The notes beneath the pieces were generated by a model that did no database searches, was not told the DNA's origin, and saw only the letters and a list, made by a program, of their open reading frames with translations. The position numbers were made by a program, and so were the translations under genes. A stretch of DNA of 64,000 nt from Gammaproteobacteria bacterium (GTDB taxonomy: Bacteria; Pseudomonadota; Gammaproteobacteria; Chromatiales; Chromatiaceae), in the NCBI GenBank assembly GCA_024227135.1, contig JAAELC010000235.1, positions 1 through 64,000 on the forward strand. Reading direction: 5' to 3'. Below, one piece after another: positions 7,596 to 16,699 of this stretch. Every line of letters starts with the position of its first letter. Positions within the stretch are counted from its first letter, which is position 1.

Positions 7596-9325
7596 TTACC
7601 GATAAGCCGCTGCATAGTCCGACGCAAATACTGGCTGTCCGGATTCCTGCCCAGCGCTCCCTCCCAGATCTCAAGGGCACGCTCCCGATGCCCCGTCACC
7701 CAGAGCACCTCCCCCAGGTGGGCCGCTATTTCGGCATCTGGTAGTTTCTCCATCGCTTTTTCCAGATAAACCAAGGCTTCATCATTCTTACCCAGCCGGA
7801 ACTTGAGCCACCCCATACTGTCTAGAATTGCCGGCTCTTCCGGTTTCAGCTCAAGCGCCTTACCAATGTATTTCCCGGCCTCCGCATATCGGTTGGTCTG
7901 ATCCGCCAAGGTATACCCCAGGGCATTCAAAGCATCCACATTATCAGGATCGAGTTCCAGCACCTTACTCAAATCCTGTTCCAGAATATCCAGCTTTCCG
8001 ATACTGACAGCAAACAGGGCACGGGCGTAGAGCAGCGATATATCATCGGGGTGCACCTCGATCCCCCGGTTATAGAGGCGCATGGCCATGGGGTCGTCAC
8101 CCTGCTTCCGGACCAGTTCGGCCTCTGCCAGAAACAGCTGCACAGAGTACTCCGGCATCTCTGCCCGTAAGTTCTGAACCCGTCCCCGGGCTTCTGCTAC
8201 CCGCCCCTGATCCGCCAGAATCCGAACAATTCGGATCTGCGCCTCGTAGTGAAACTCCCCTTTTTCCACCTCTGAGTAGTAATCGATAGCAGATTCGAAC
8301 CGTTCGTTCTGTTCTTCGATCCGGCCGAGATAATAGGAGGTTTCGCTCACCATCTCCCCAGCTTTCAGGAGTTCCATGAAGTGTTTGCGAGCTGCCTGCA
8401 GATTATCCAGTTGCATCGCCAACACACCGAGAGAATAGGTAATACCCGGATCATCCGGAGTCAATTTCTTTACTTTAATAAAACGACCATAGGCCTTCTT
8501 GTATTCACCGCTGTCCACATACAGCTGGGCCAGGGCGAATTGAATGGCGGATTCATCTGAATTTCCTGCCGCGGCTTTCTCCAACACCCTGATTGCACCC
8601 GGCTTATCACCCCTGGCAACCAGAACCCGGCTCAACAGGATATGGCCTTTAACGAAGTCCCGGTGGTCGTCTATGACTTCTCTGATTGTGGATTCCGCCA
8701 GATCGTACTGCTTCCAGACCAGTGCCAGCATCGCCACCCCATAACCCGACATGGGATCTTGCGGGTAGTCCATTGCCAACTGATTCATCAGCGACATTCC
8801 CACTGCACGGTTATGGGTTTTACTCAGCGCGGTAACCACGTTGAGAAAACCATCCTGCCCCGTACTCTCGGTAATAGCCATAATCGCCAGGATGTTATTC
8901 CATGCCTGGTCTTTCTGCCCGTCATCGAGAAACAGGGTCACTGCCAGCTGCCGTGCGGCCAGATCATTGGGAGCCAGCCTGACCCACTCCTGAACGGCCC
9001 GAAACGCGGATTCTTTCTGCTTCATCACCAGCGCGATGCGAGTGGCACGCTCCGCTGACGCTGCATCCCCCGAAAGCAGCGCGGTCTGCATCTGATGTTG
9101 GTAAGCCACTCTGAGATCACCCCGTTGCGCGGCGATCTCTCCGACCAGCGCACTGAACACCACCGCTGAATCAAGCTCTTTCAAAGGGGCCTTCGGCGGT
9201 TGGAAGGGGAGCTTTACCGCTTCCTGCTCCTGTGGCACATCACTCTTTTCGAGTGTGGTTGTCGCACATCCCGTTACCGACATCGCACAACACACCAAAA
9301 TGATATTCACTACCCGTGGATTCAT
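7592..9325 (-). CDS. TPR-repeat lipoprotein
   Basis: The 577-residue protein has a lipoprotein signal peptide (MNPRVVNIILVCCAMSVTGC, lipobox VTGC). It is followed by about a dozen TPR units across the whole length (for example SGYGVAMLALVWKQYDLAE and NALGYTLADQTNRYAEAGKY). I use ATG 9325 because it places the hydrophobic segment at the N-terminus; an ATG at 9373 would add 16 polar residues. Many gammaproteobacteria have such a gene divergent from hemA and upstream of lolB-ispE. Here it overlaps ispE by 4 nt and lolB is missing. Role probably in envelope protein assembly; partners unknown. Confidence 0.85.
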   Translation of the reverse strand: MNPRVVNIILVCCAMSVTGCATTTLEKSDVPQEQEAVKLPFQPPKAPLKELDSAVVFSALVGEIAAQRGDLRVAYQHQMQTALLSGDAASAERATRIALVMKQKESAFRAVQEWVRLAPNDLAARQLAVTLFLDDGQKDQAWNNILAIMAITESTGQDGFLNVVTALSKTHNRAVGMSLMNQLAMDYPQDPMSGYGVAMLALVWKQYDLAESTIREVIDDHRDFVKGHILLSRVLVARGDKPGAIRVLEKAAAGNSDESAIQFALAQLYVDSGEYKKAYGRFIKVKKLTPDDPGITYSLGVLAMQLDNLQAARKHFMELLKAGEMVSETSYYLGRIEEQNERFESAIDYYSEVEKGEFHYEAQIRIVRILADQGRVAEARGRVQNLRAEMPEYSVQLFLAEAELVRKQGDDPMAMRLYNRGIEVHPDDISLLYARALFAVSIGKLDILEQDLSKVLELDPDNVDALNALGYTLADQTNRYAEAGKYIGKALELKPEEPAILDSMGWLKFRLGKNDEALVYLEKAMEKLPDAEIAAHLGEVLWVTGHRERALEIWEGALGRNPDSQYLRRTMQRLIGK

Positions 9326-9408
9326 CGATTTCCGAACTGCGCCCCCCGATTCTGATATAAACAGTTCCATCATAGCAGGGTCATCAAAGCTACAGGAAGT
9401 CGACCCTA

Positions 9409-9569
9409 GGAGCCTGTCCGAGAATAGCGATCATAGCGAGGGCAAGACTGGTTGAGTCAGATTTTTCGATCATTTGAGGCGAATAGTGGGCCTATTAAAC
9501 GAAAATGATCGGGAAATCTGGCCAATCAGGCTGGTCCGCAGTGGATCAGTCTATTCTTGGACAGGCTCC
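9409..9569. mobile_element. MITE-like palindromic element (161 bp)
   Basis: Terminal inverted repeats of 19 bp (left 9409-9427, right 9551-9569) match at 18 of 19 positions. A second inner pair (9458-9475 against 9503-9520) matches apart from two bases. The centre holds AATAG/CTATT, so the whole element could fold into one long nested hairpin. It has no coding capacity. No clear target duplication is visible. It lies in the divergent space between the TPR lipoprotein gene and hemA and may carry or disturb their promoters. The parent transposase family is not identifiable from this window. Confidence 0.7.
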
Positions 9570-9658
9570 AAAGTATTAACAAATGCTAACACCGAGCTTG
9601 AATTTAACCCTTTGATAATTCAAAATTTCGGCTTCCGCAGACTTCGGCTTACAATTTT

Positions 9659-10927
9659 ATGGCTCTGCTAGCCCTTGGCCTCAATCATAAAACCGCACCG
9701 CTCAGTGTCCGTGAAAGGGTAACCTTCGGGCCGGATATCATCGTGGGCGCTCTGCGCAGCGTCACCCAGCAACCCGGAGTTGAGGAAGCAATCATACTGT
9801 CCACCTGCAACAGAACGGAACTCTATTGCGCGGTCAAAGACGCCGGACCTGAAGAAATCAGCCGCTGGATGAGTGAATTCCACGGATTGGAACTGGAAAC
9901 CCTGTCGCCCTACCTCTACAACCATGAAGATCGAAAAAGCGTGCAACACCTGCTGAATGTTGCCTGCGGGCTCGACTCCATGGTGCTGGGTGAGCCTCAG
10001 ATACTCGGGCAGGTAAAACAGGCCTACCAGACAGCAGCGGATGCTGCGAGCACCGGAAAACTGCTTGGACGACTGTTCCAGCATACATTCTCCGTCGCCA
10101 AACAGGTACGGACAGATACCGCCATTGGTCACAGCCCGGTGTCGATCGCCTTTGCGGCGGTCAGTCTGGCCAGGCAGATTTTCAGCGATCTCACAGAACA
10201 GACCGCACTGCTGATTGGTGCCGGAGAAACCATAGAGTTGGCCGCACGCCATCTCCACCAGCACGGAGTGGGAAGAATCATCGTAGCGAACCGAACACTG
10301 GAGCGCGCCCACGTTCTGGCTAATCAGTTTGAGGGATATGCAATATCACTGACCGAAATTCCGTCCCACCTGTCAGAAGCAGACATCGTCATTTCCTCTA
10401 CGGCAAGCCCGTTGCCGGTGCTGGGGAAAGGCACCGTGGAAAGTGCGTTGAAAAAGCGCAAGCACCAGCCCGTATTCATGGTGGACATTGCCGTTCCCAG
10501 AGATATCGAAACCGAAGTCCGGGACTTGAACGATGTCTACCTCTATACGGTCGATGACCTGCAAGGCGTGGTTGAAGAGAACATGCGCTCCCGACAGGAA
10601 GCGGCTGAGCAGGCCGGTGAAATCGTCGAACTGCATACCGAGGAATTCATGGGCTGGCTGAGATCCCTGGATGCGGCAGGAATGATCCAGGACTACCGAC
10701 GCCAGGCGGAGAAAATGCGTAACGACGTGCTGAAGAGGGCGCAACGGCAATTGAGGAAAGGAACGCCCCCGGAGGAAGTGTTGAGTTTCCTCGCCCACAC
10801 CCTGACCAACAAGCTGCTGCACACCCCCAGTACGCGCATCAGGCAAGCGGGCTTCGAGGGGCAGCTAGAGCTTCTGGAAGCGGCCAATACACTGTTTCAG
10901 ATCAAAGACTCCAACGGCGGAAAATGA
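9659..10927 (+). CDS. hemA: Glutamyl-tRNA reductase
   Basis: The 422-residue protein begins [20 protein letters not shown] and contains the catalytic-Cys motif [10 protein letters not shown] (about residues 48-57). It also has the [17 protein letters not shown] segment, an NADPH-binding [16 protein letters not shown] and a C-terminal dimerisation helix region. It reduces Glu-tRNA(Glu) to glutamate-1-semialdehyde, the first step of C5 haem synthesis. Its stop overlaps the prfA start (ATGA), and prmC follows: the widespread hemA-prfA-prmC operon. hemB is elsewhere in this window (44-45 kb). Confidence 0.97.
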   Translation: MALLALGLNHKTAPLSVRERVTFGPDIIVGALRSVTQQPGVEEAIILSTCNRTELYCAVKDAGPEEISRWMSEFHGLELETLSPYLYNHEDRKSVQHLLNVACGLDSMVLGEPQILGQVKQAYQTAADAASTGKLLGRLFQHTFSVAKQVRTDTAIGHSPVSIAFAAVSLARQIFSDLTEQTALLIGAGETIELAARHLHQHGVGRIIVANRTLERAHVLANQFEGYAISLTEIPSHLSEADIVISSTASPLPVLGKGTVESALKKRKHQPVFMVDIAVPRDIETEVRDLNDVYLYTVDDLQGVVEENMRSRQEAAEQAGEIVELHTEEFMGWLRSLDAAGMIQDYRRQAEKMRNDVLKRAQRQLRKGTPPEEVLSFLAHTLTNKLLHTPSTRIRQAGFEGQLELLEAANTLFQIKDSNGGK

Positions 10928-12009
10928 AACCCTCCATCCGAAGCAAACTGGAACGGCTCGCTGAGCGATTCGAAGAGATCACAGCACTTCTTTCAGACCC
11001 GGAGATACAAGGCAACCAGGATCAGTTCCGCAACCTGAGCCAGGAATACGCCAGGCTGAACGCTGTGGTCGAATGCTTTGGTCAGTATCAAACACTGGAT
11101 GAAACCATCACTGGCGCCAACGAACTACTGCAAGATGCCGAGATGGCCGAACTCGCCAGGGAGGAACTGGCGGAGGCGCAGCAACTTCAGGTCGAACTGG
11201 AACCTAGACTGGAATTGCTGCTGATCCCACCTGACCCCAACGACCAGCGCAATGTATTTCTGGAGATTCGGGCCGGTACAGGTGGTGCCGAGGCCGCACT
11301 GTTTTCAGGTGACCTGCAACGCATGTATCTGCGATTCGCCGAGCTCCAGGGCTGGCGAATCGAAATCATCAGCGAAAGCGCTGGTGAACAGGGAGGATAC
11401 AAAGAAATCGTCAGCAGAATCAGTGGCTCAGGTGTTTATTCCCGGCTGAAATTCGAATCGGGCACTCACCGGGTGCAACGAGTACCCGATACAGAATCCC
11501 AAGGCCGCATCCACACATCTGCCTGTACGGTGGCCATCCTGGCGGAAGCAGACACCATCGATGGCGTTGAGATCAGCAACAACGATCTTCGCATCGATAC
11601 CTACCGGGCCTCCGGCGCCGGGGGACAGCACGTCAACAAAACCGACTCTGCGGTCAGAATCACCCATTTACCCAGCGGTATCGTGGTGGAGTGCCAGGAC
11701 GAGCGGTCCCAGCACAAAAACAAAGCCCGCGCCATGTCGCTGCTTCAGGCGAGACTTCTGGACGGACTGCAGAAAGAGCAGAACGACGAACAGGCCAAAA
11801 AGCGCAAACTCCAGGTTGGAAGCGGTGACCGTTCGGAACGTATTCGTACATACAACTTCCCTCAAAACCGGGTCACCGACCATAGGATCAACCTGACACT
11901 GTATAAACTGGATGAGTTTCTGGAGGGCGCCCTGGATCAGATCATCGATCCGTTGATCCATGAATACCAGGCCGAGCAATTAACGATGCTGGCCGAAGAA
12001 AACGCCTGA
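10924..12009 (+). CDS. prfA: Peptide chain release factor 1
   Basis: The 361-residue class I release factor has [20 protein letters not shown] containing the GGQ peptidyl-transferase motif, and [19 protein letters not shown] with the PxT stop-codon recognition tripeptide (PDT here). It recognises UAA and UAG. The start overlaps hemA by 4 nt. The GGQ glutamine would be methylated by PrmC, encoded next. Confidence 0.97.
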   Translation: MKPSIRSKLERLAERFEEITALLSDPEIQGNQDQFRNLSQEYARLNAVVECFGQYQTLDETITGANELLQDAEMAELAREELAEAQQLQVELEPRLELLLIPPDPNDQRNVFLEIRAGTGGAEAALFSGDLQRMYLRFAELQGWRIEIISESAGEQGGYKEIVSRISGSGVYSRLKFESGTHRVQRVPDTESQGRIHTSACTVAILAEADTIDGVEISNNDLRIDTYRASGAGGQHVNKTDSAVRITHLPSGIVVECQDERSQHKNKARAMSLLQARLLDGLQKEQNDEQAKKRKLQVGSGDRSERIRTYNFPQNRVTDHRINLTLYKLDEFLEGALDQIIDPLIHEYQAEQLTMLAEENA

Positions 12010-12096
12010 CCCTCTCCCGTTGAAGACGGAACCCCTGAAACGGAACAGTCACAGACTTTTCTCAGATGCAGCTATAACAGCACCAGGCTACCAGCT

Positions 12097-12963
12097 TTGA
12101 TTACGCCGGATGTCACCCGGTTCAGCATCTCAGATGCACTGCACTGGGCAAGACTGCAACTCCCGAACACGATTGACCGGCACCTGGAAACCGAGATACT
12201 GCTGGCGTGGGTACTGAATAGGCCCCGCACCAGCCTGATCGCCTGGCCAGACAAACGGCTGACTCATGGAGAGAAGACCCGATTCGAGAAACTGATCGAT
12301 CGACGCCTGCAGGGAGAACCGACAGCGTACCTCATCGGCCGCAAGGAATTCTGGTCTGTCGAACTGAAGGTGACCCGGGATACACTGATTCCCCGCCCCG
12401 AAACCGAAACACTGGTGCAGCGCGCACTCGAATTGATTCCCCCCAATGCGTGCTGGCATATTGCCGACCTGGGGACCGGCAGCGGCGCAATAGCAGCAGC
12501 CGTTTCCAGTGAGCGCCCCCACTGCAGGATACTGGCAACCGACCGCTCCAACCGCGCCCTTTCAGTCGCCCGGGAAAACACCAGAATACTGGGACTACCC
12601 GCGGTGGAGTTTTACACCGGCGACTGGTACCAGGCATTACCCCCGGAAACCCAGCTGAACATCATCTTGAGTAATCCGCCCTATGTAGCCACCGGGGATC
12701 CCCACCTTCACAGGGATGGACTACCCTGGGAACCTCCGGAGGCACTGATATCGGGACCTTCCGGCCTGGACGCAATACAGGAACTGGTATGCAGGGGAAA
12801 AGTTTTTCTCAAACCTGGAGGCTGGCTGCTTCTGGAACATGGATTCGACCAGGGAGAAAGGGTGCGCAAACTGCTGCTGACAGAAGGCTATCATCGGGTC
12901 AGCACCCACCGGGACCTGGCCGGAGTGGACAGAATCAGCGAAGGAAGAGCGCCCCTACAGTAA
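12097..12963 (+). CDS. prmC: Release factor glutamine N5-methyltransferase
   Basis: The 288-residue protein has an N-terminal helical domain (about 1-90) and a Rossmann methyltransferase domain. Motifs are ADLGTGSGAIAAAVSSERP (SAM binding) and LSNPPYVA (catalytic NPPY near residue 193). PrmC methylates the GGQ glutamine of RF1/RF2. The start is TTG 12097; I see no better ATG in frame before the conserved N-terminal helices. It sits 87 nt after prfA. Confidence 0.95.
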   Translation: MITPDVTRFSISDALHWARLQLPNTIDRHLETEILLAWVLNRPRTSLIAWPDKRLTHGEKTRFEKLIDRRLQGEPTAYLIGRKEFWSVELKVTRDTLIPRPETETLVQRALELIPPNACWHIADLGTGSGAIAAAVSSERPHCRILATDRSNRALSVARENTRILGLPAVEFYTGDWYQALPPETQLNIILSNPPYVATGDPHLHRDGLPWEPPEALISGPSGLDAIQELVCRGKVFLKPGGWLLLEHGFDQGERVRKLLLTEGYHRVSTHRDLAGVDRISEGRAPLQ

Positions 12964-13215
12964 AAACACATCTTAATGAGCCGGACGAGTTAGCCAGAAC
13001 TCAATCGAAAAAAACTGTAACTGGTTAATATTATTGTATTTAACTGCAACCCAAGCAAGACACGAAATACTTTCCGGAACATTTAAGTGCGCCCTCAGGC
13101 CCATTTCACACCCTCCACACCCCGCCTTTTTCATGGACTCTCTGAGGACCCGGCGATCGGAAGGTCACACAAAATTCCCTTGATTATTACCCACCAGCGG
13201 TTAGGATTCCTAACT

Positions 13216-13626
13216 ATGGAGAACGATGAGCAGGAACTAACCAAAACCCGGCAGATTGAGTTCAGCGAGCTTCACCCCGATCCGGCGCAGGCTCAGACTG
13301 CCGCTTTGCTTCTGGAAGACGTGGAAGGCGTACTGGAGGCCACCGCTGAATCCCCGATACTGCTCAGGCTCAGGTATAATCTGCTCCAGATTTCACTGGA
13401 ACAGGTAGAGACCGCCCTGACCGCAGCCGGGTTTCACATCAGTACCCGGCTGATGTGTGCGATCAAACGGGCGCTCTGCTACTACACAGAAGAAACCCAA
13501 CGTTCCAACAACGGCTGCCCCAAGGGGGAGAGCAACTGCACCAGAAAGGTCTTTATCAACCGCTACCAGCGCCGGAACCATGCGCTACGGGATCCGCGCC
13601 CGGATCACTGGCGAAAATATCTCTAG
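13216..13626 (+). CDS. Unknown protein with HMA-like N-terminal half and basic C-terminus
   Basis: The protein has 136 residues. ATG 13216 follows AGGA at 13203-13206; the frame is open further upstream but without a good start. Residues about 15-75 (QTAALLLEDVEGVLEA, ILLRLRYNLLQI, LEQVETALTAAGFHI) follow the HMA beta-alpha-beta-beta-alpha pattern but lack CxxC. The second half has four cysteines (MCAIKRALC, GCPKGESNC) and ends in a basic, aromatic tail (VFINRYQRRNHALRD..HWRKYL). Function unknown. It follows prmC by 250 bp and precedes moeB, both on the same strand. Confidence 0.7.
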   Translation: MENDEQELTKTRQIEFSELHPDPAQAQTAALLLEDVEGVLEATAESPILLRLRYNLLQISLEQVETALTAAGFHISTRLMCAIKRALCYYTEETQRSNNGCPKGESNCTRKVFINRYQRRNHALRDPRPDHWRKYL

Positions 13627-13881
13627 GTAAATCTACGGTTTAACCCTGACCGTCCCATGACCCCCTTTGCAGCTGACCGGGCTTCTGCCTTCCTGGAGAG
13701 GAATGGACAAGCCACAGGTCTGCTTAAATCAACACGACCCCATAATGATCTTCGATAAACCTGACAGATGAATACGAACCGGCAGCATAATGACCAACTA
13801 ATCTGTGGCGCTTCGCTCCCTGTCCACCAGTGACCCGAACATCATGACCAACACAGAACAGACATAGCTCAACAATCACCC

Positions 13882-14640
13882 ATGAACGACCAACAGCTTC
13901 TACGTTACAGTCGTCAAATCATGCTGCCGCAGATCGGTATCGAAGGACAGGAGAAACTGCTCGATTCGAAGGTCCTGATACTCGGTCTTGGCGGACTTGG
14001 CTCTCCGGTTGCCATGTACCTGGCGGCAGCCGGTGTCGGTGCTCTGGTACTTGCAGACTTCGACCGTGTGGACCTGACCAACCTGCAGCGACAGATCGTG
14101 CATACCACACCCCGAATTGGAGACCTGAAGGTGGACTCTGCCCGGGATTCGTTGCTGGCGCTGAACCCTGAATGCACCATCGAATGCCTGCCTGAAACCC
14201 TGGAGAACGGCAGGCTGGGGGAGCAGGTGGCCGCGGTGGACCTGGTGGTTGACTGCAGTGACAATTTCAGAACGAGATTCGGGGTCAACGAAGCCTGTGT
14301 AAACCATGGCAAACCCCTGGTCTCAGGCGCTGCCATTCGCACGGAGGGGCAGATCGGCGTCTTTGGAAGCCGACCGGGTGAGCCTTGTTATCGCTGCCTG
14401 TACGGGGGCAGCGGAGAACTCGATGAGAGCTGTTCGGAAAACGGCGTACTCTCCCCTCTGGTGGGGATCGTCGGCAGCATGCAGGCGATGGAGGTGATAA
14501 AGGTACTCACCGGCGCCGGCACGCCCCTGAACGGAAGACTACTACTGCTGGATGCACTGCATACGGAATGGCGCACCCTCAAATTGAAAGCGGACCCCGA
14601 GTGCCCCGTATGCAGTGAGCCAGGAAAAAGAGTGAGATGA
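13882..14640 (+). CDS. moeB: Molybdopterin-synthase/ThiS-type adenylyltransferase
   Basis: The 252-residue E1-like enzyme has the nucleotide-binding VLILGLGGLGSPVAMYL (about residues 33-50), the R/N/K adenylation residues around DLTNLQRQIVHTTPRIG, and two zinc CxxC pairs (CYRCLYGG and CPVCSEPG). The ESCSENGVLSPLVGIVGS loop carries a conserved Cys. It adenylates the C-terminal Gly-Gly of MoaD or ThiS. Since thiS and thiG occur at 54-55 kb without thiF, this protein could serve thiamine as well as molybdopterin synthesis (inference). It overlaps the next gene by 4 nt. Confidence 0.9.
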   Translation: MNDQQLLRYSRQIMLPQIGIEGQEKLLDSKVLILGLGGLGSPVAMYLAAAGVGALVLADFDRVDLTNLQRQIVHTTPRIGDLKVDSARDSLLALNPECTIECLPETLENGRLGEQVAAVDLVVDCSDNFRTRFGVNEACVNHGKPLVSGAAIRTEGQIGVFGSRPGEPCYRCLYGGSGELDESCSENGVLSPLVGIVGSMQAMEVIKVLTGAGTPLNGRLLLLDALHTEWRTLKLKADPECPVCSEPGKRVR

Positions 14641-15245
14641 TCCCACCCCGTGCCCCCCCCATCGACACTCACCTTGACCGACTGCGACAGGACATTGTCT
14701 TCAGCGAGGGGGTGCGAGGCCATCAACTGACCTTTCACAGCACCTGGGGACTGTTTTCCCCCAAATGTCTCGACGCCGGCAGCCGGCTGCTGCTGGAACA
14801 TCTGGAGATTAATCCGGGTGATGACACCCTGGACCTGGGTTGCGGCTATGGCCCTCTTGGCCTGATCATGGCCAGGCTGGCCCCTCAGGGAACCAGCATT
14901 CTCATTGACAAGGACTTCGTGGCCGTTGAGTACAGCCGTAAAAATGCCGAACTAAACGGGATAACCAATACTGAGATATTTCTGAGCAACGGATTTGATC
15001 AGGTGGACAATCGCCGATTCGATCTGGTGGTATCAAACCTGCCGGCCAAAGTCGGAAAGGAGCTGTACTACCTGTACTTCTATGATGCCTTAGCGCACAT
15101 GAAGCCGGGTGCACGATTCTACGTGGTAACGATCAGTGGCATAAGGAAATTCGTCCAAAGAGCATTTCAGGAAGTTTTCGGTAACTACAGGAAGATAAAG
15201 CAAGGAAGCACGTACACCGTGGCGATGGCAGAAATCCAGCGTTAG
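14637..15245 (+). CDS. RsmC-like class I SAM-dependent methyltransferase
   Basis: The 202-residue single-domain protein contains LTFHSTWGLFSPKCLDAGSR, SAM-binding LDLGCGYGPLGLIMARL (about residues 62-78) and an acidic LIDKDF. This is the arrangement of the catalytic half of RsmC/RlmG rRNA guanine-N2 methyltransferases and of archaeal MJ0882-like proteins. The usual NPPF catalytic motif is replaced by SNLPAK, so the target may differ. It is translationally coupled to moeB (ATGA overlap). Substrate unknown. Confidence 0.8.
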   Translation: MIPPRAPPIDTHLDRLRQDIVFSEGVRGHQLTFHSTWGLFSPKCLDAGSRLLLEHLEINPGDDTLDLGCGYGPLGLIMARLAPQGTSILIDKDFVAVEYSRKNAELNGITNTEIFLSNGFDQVDNRRFDLVVSNLPAKVGKELYYLYFYDALAHMKPGARFYVVTISGIRKFVQRAFQEVFGNYRKIKQGSTYTVAMAEIQR

Positions 15246-15786
15246 CAACCCTTTCTATAAAATCATGGCCCTGCAGCCGCTCAAAGCGCCGTACAACCTG
15301 GTACTCTGAAGCCCTCGAACTTGTTCAGAGAGTTCCCCGACGAAGCATCTACAGCCATAGGTATCACAACGACATCTCTGTGGGAGACGCTGTGCGGGGG
15401 TAATAGCTACCTGCTCCTCATGAAAACCCACACTTGGGCCTGCCCCATCCCCACCATGCTCTTTACACCCAGAGCTGACAGGCTCCCAACCACCAGCAGC
15501 CGGGAAAGAACATCACCCTACCTGCCTGGCTTTACCCGATGGCGATAAAGGACATTTAGCGTTACAATTTTATAGGCACACTGATGTTCAATCGAATGTG
15601 GTGTGATATCCGGTATTGCGAACAACCCGTCATCCCAAACCCCGATGACTGGAATACCCGAACTGGAAGACCGGCCGTCTTCTCAATTCACGCCCTTGCA
15701 GTCCCTGCGTCCTCCGATATTCCCGGATCATTGAACAATCAGGCTCCCCAGTAGATGGGGGTACTGAACAGGCAGAATCATCAACT
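15246..15786. other. Long intergenic region, no gene seen
   Basis: The 541 bp contain only short ORFs without ribosome-binding sites or coding-like composition. There is no clear tRNA or known small-RNA fold. A sequence TTACAATTTTAT near 15563 resembles the stretch just before hemA (about 9650) but is too short to interpret. It should contain the promoter for the ANTAR regulator. Confidence 0.5.
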
Positions 15787-16422
15787 ATGAGCAACTCAAA
15801 AATTCTGGTCGCTGACGATGACACAATCATGCTCGCAATCCTCGCCAAAGGACTGCGCAGTGCGGGTTATTGTGTAGTAACGGCAACCAACGGTGAAGAG
15901 GCCCTTGAGGTTGCGCGCAGCATGAAACCCGACCTGGCTGTGCTGGACATCCGAATGCCCGGGGTCTTCGGTATCGAGGTCGCACGCCGGCTGCGGGAGT
16001 CACCGGGAATAGATTCTATCTTCCTGAGTGCCTATGCGGATAAGGAAGTGGTTGAACTCGCCACCAAGGAGGGGGCGTTAGGCTACCTGGTGAAACCGGT
16101 CAACTCAAAACAACTGATCCCTGCCATTGAAGCTGCGCTCGAACGATCCGCCGATCTTCGCAGACTTCAGGAAAAGGAAATCCTGCTCACAGACTCCATC
16201 AAGAGCAACAGAGAGATCAGCGTGGCCATCGGTATGTACATGGAGAAATTCAATTCACGGGAACAAAACGCCTTTTACGCCTTACGGAATTACGCCCGCT
16301 CCAACAGCCAGAAACTGGTGGACCTGGCCCGCCAGCTGGCCCAGGGCGGTAAAGGACGGGAAGAATTGCTGCTATCCATATACCGGGAGAGAAAGCTGTA
16401 CACCAGCCGCAGGCAACCCTGA
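15787..16422 (+). CDS. Response regulator with C-terminal ANTAR RNA-binding domain
   Basis: The protein has 211 residues. The receiver domain (about 1-120) has the acidic pair LVADDD, the phospho-acceptor VLDIRMPG (Asp near 56), IFLSAYAD and the conserved Lys in GYLVKPVN. After a short coiled linker (ALERSADLRRLQEK), residues about 140-200 match ANTAR: SVAIGMYMEKFNSREQNAFYALRNYARSNSQKLVDLARQL. ANTAR regulators bind paired hexaloop RNA hairpins and prevent termination. No histidine kinase or nitrogen-assimilation operon is adjacent, so its signal and targets are open. Confidence 0.9.
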   Translation: MSNSKILVADDDTIMLAILAKGLRSAGYCVVTATNGEEALEVARSMKPDLAVLDIRMPGVFGIEVARRLRESPGIDSIFLSAYADKEVVELATKEGALGYLVKPVNSKQLIPAIEAALERSADLRRLQEKEILLTDSIKSNREISVAIGMYMEKFNSREQNAFYALRNYARSNSQKLVDLARQLAQGGKGREELLLSIYRERKLYTSRRQP

Positions 16423-16473
16423 TCAGTCGCCTGGGAGCAGGTCAGCAGGGTTATCAAATCTTACTCAGAGGGT

Positions 16474-16620
16474 AACCGCTCACTCCCCCGGAGAATACCC
16501 CCCATGGGTGGTCTGTGGAGGAAGTGTCTTTGGCAGGGATGCCAAAGCCAAGTCTACAGTCAGGTATTGACGACGTCTTCCGGAACAGATCACCCATGGG
16601 GGGTGAGTAGATACCCAGAG
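16474..16620 (+). repeat. Dispersed repeat family A, copy 1
   Basis: The element is about 147 bp. Its parts are left end AACCGCTCACTCCCCCGG, palindrome CCCCCCATGGGTGG, hairpin CTTTGGCAGGGATGCCAAAG (GGGA loop), a GACGTCTTCCGGAACAGATC segment, then CACCCATGGGGGGTGAG and right end TAGATACCCAG. Other copies are at 34919, 39339 (minus) and 45817 (minus). It lies downstream of the ANTAR regulator in sense orientation and between convergent genes. Confidence 0.85.
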
Positions 16621-16699
16621 GTTGGTCGGCCCATGGATGCCGCTCAATCTGTCAGGGGTTCCTCCGGCACCTCGGGTACAAGGGGATCGTGAAATCTGC

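Noticed and set aside
15321-15548. 75-residue plus-strand ORF between the methyltransferase and the ANTAR regulator
   Set aside because: No RBS, no coding-like composition and no recognisable features.
16474-16620. Repeat A as an integron attC site
   Set aside because: It has palindromes, but there is no integrase, no gene-cassette arrangement and no GTTRRRY core sites at the ends.
16474-16620. Repeat A as an intrinsic terminator
   Set aside because: Its hairpins are not followed by T-runs on either strand, although it lies at gene ends.
16504-16692. ORFs sharing the peptide GGLWRKCLWQGCQSQV (also near 34953 and 39084)
   Set aside because: The similarity comes from repeat A DNA. The frames start and stop at random, lack RBS, and the DNA palindromes explain the conservation better.
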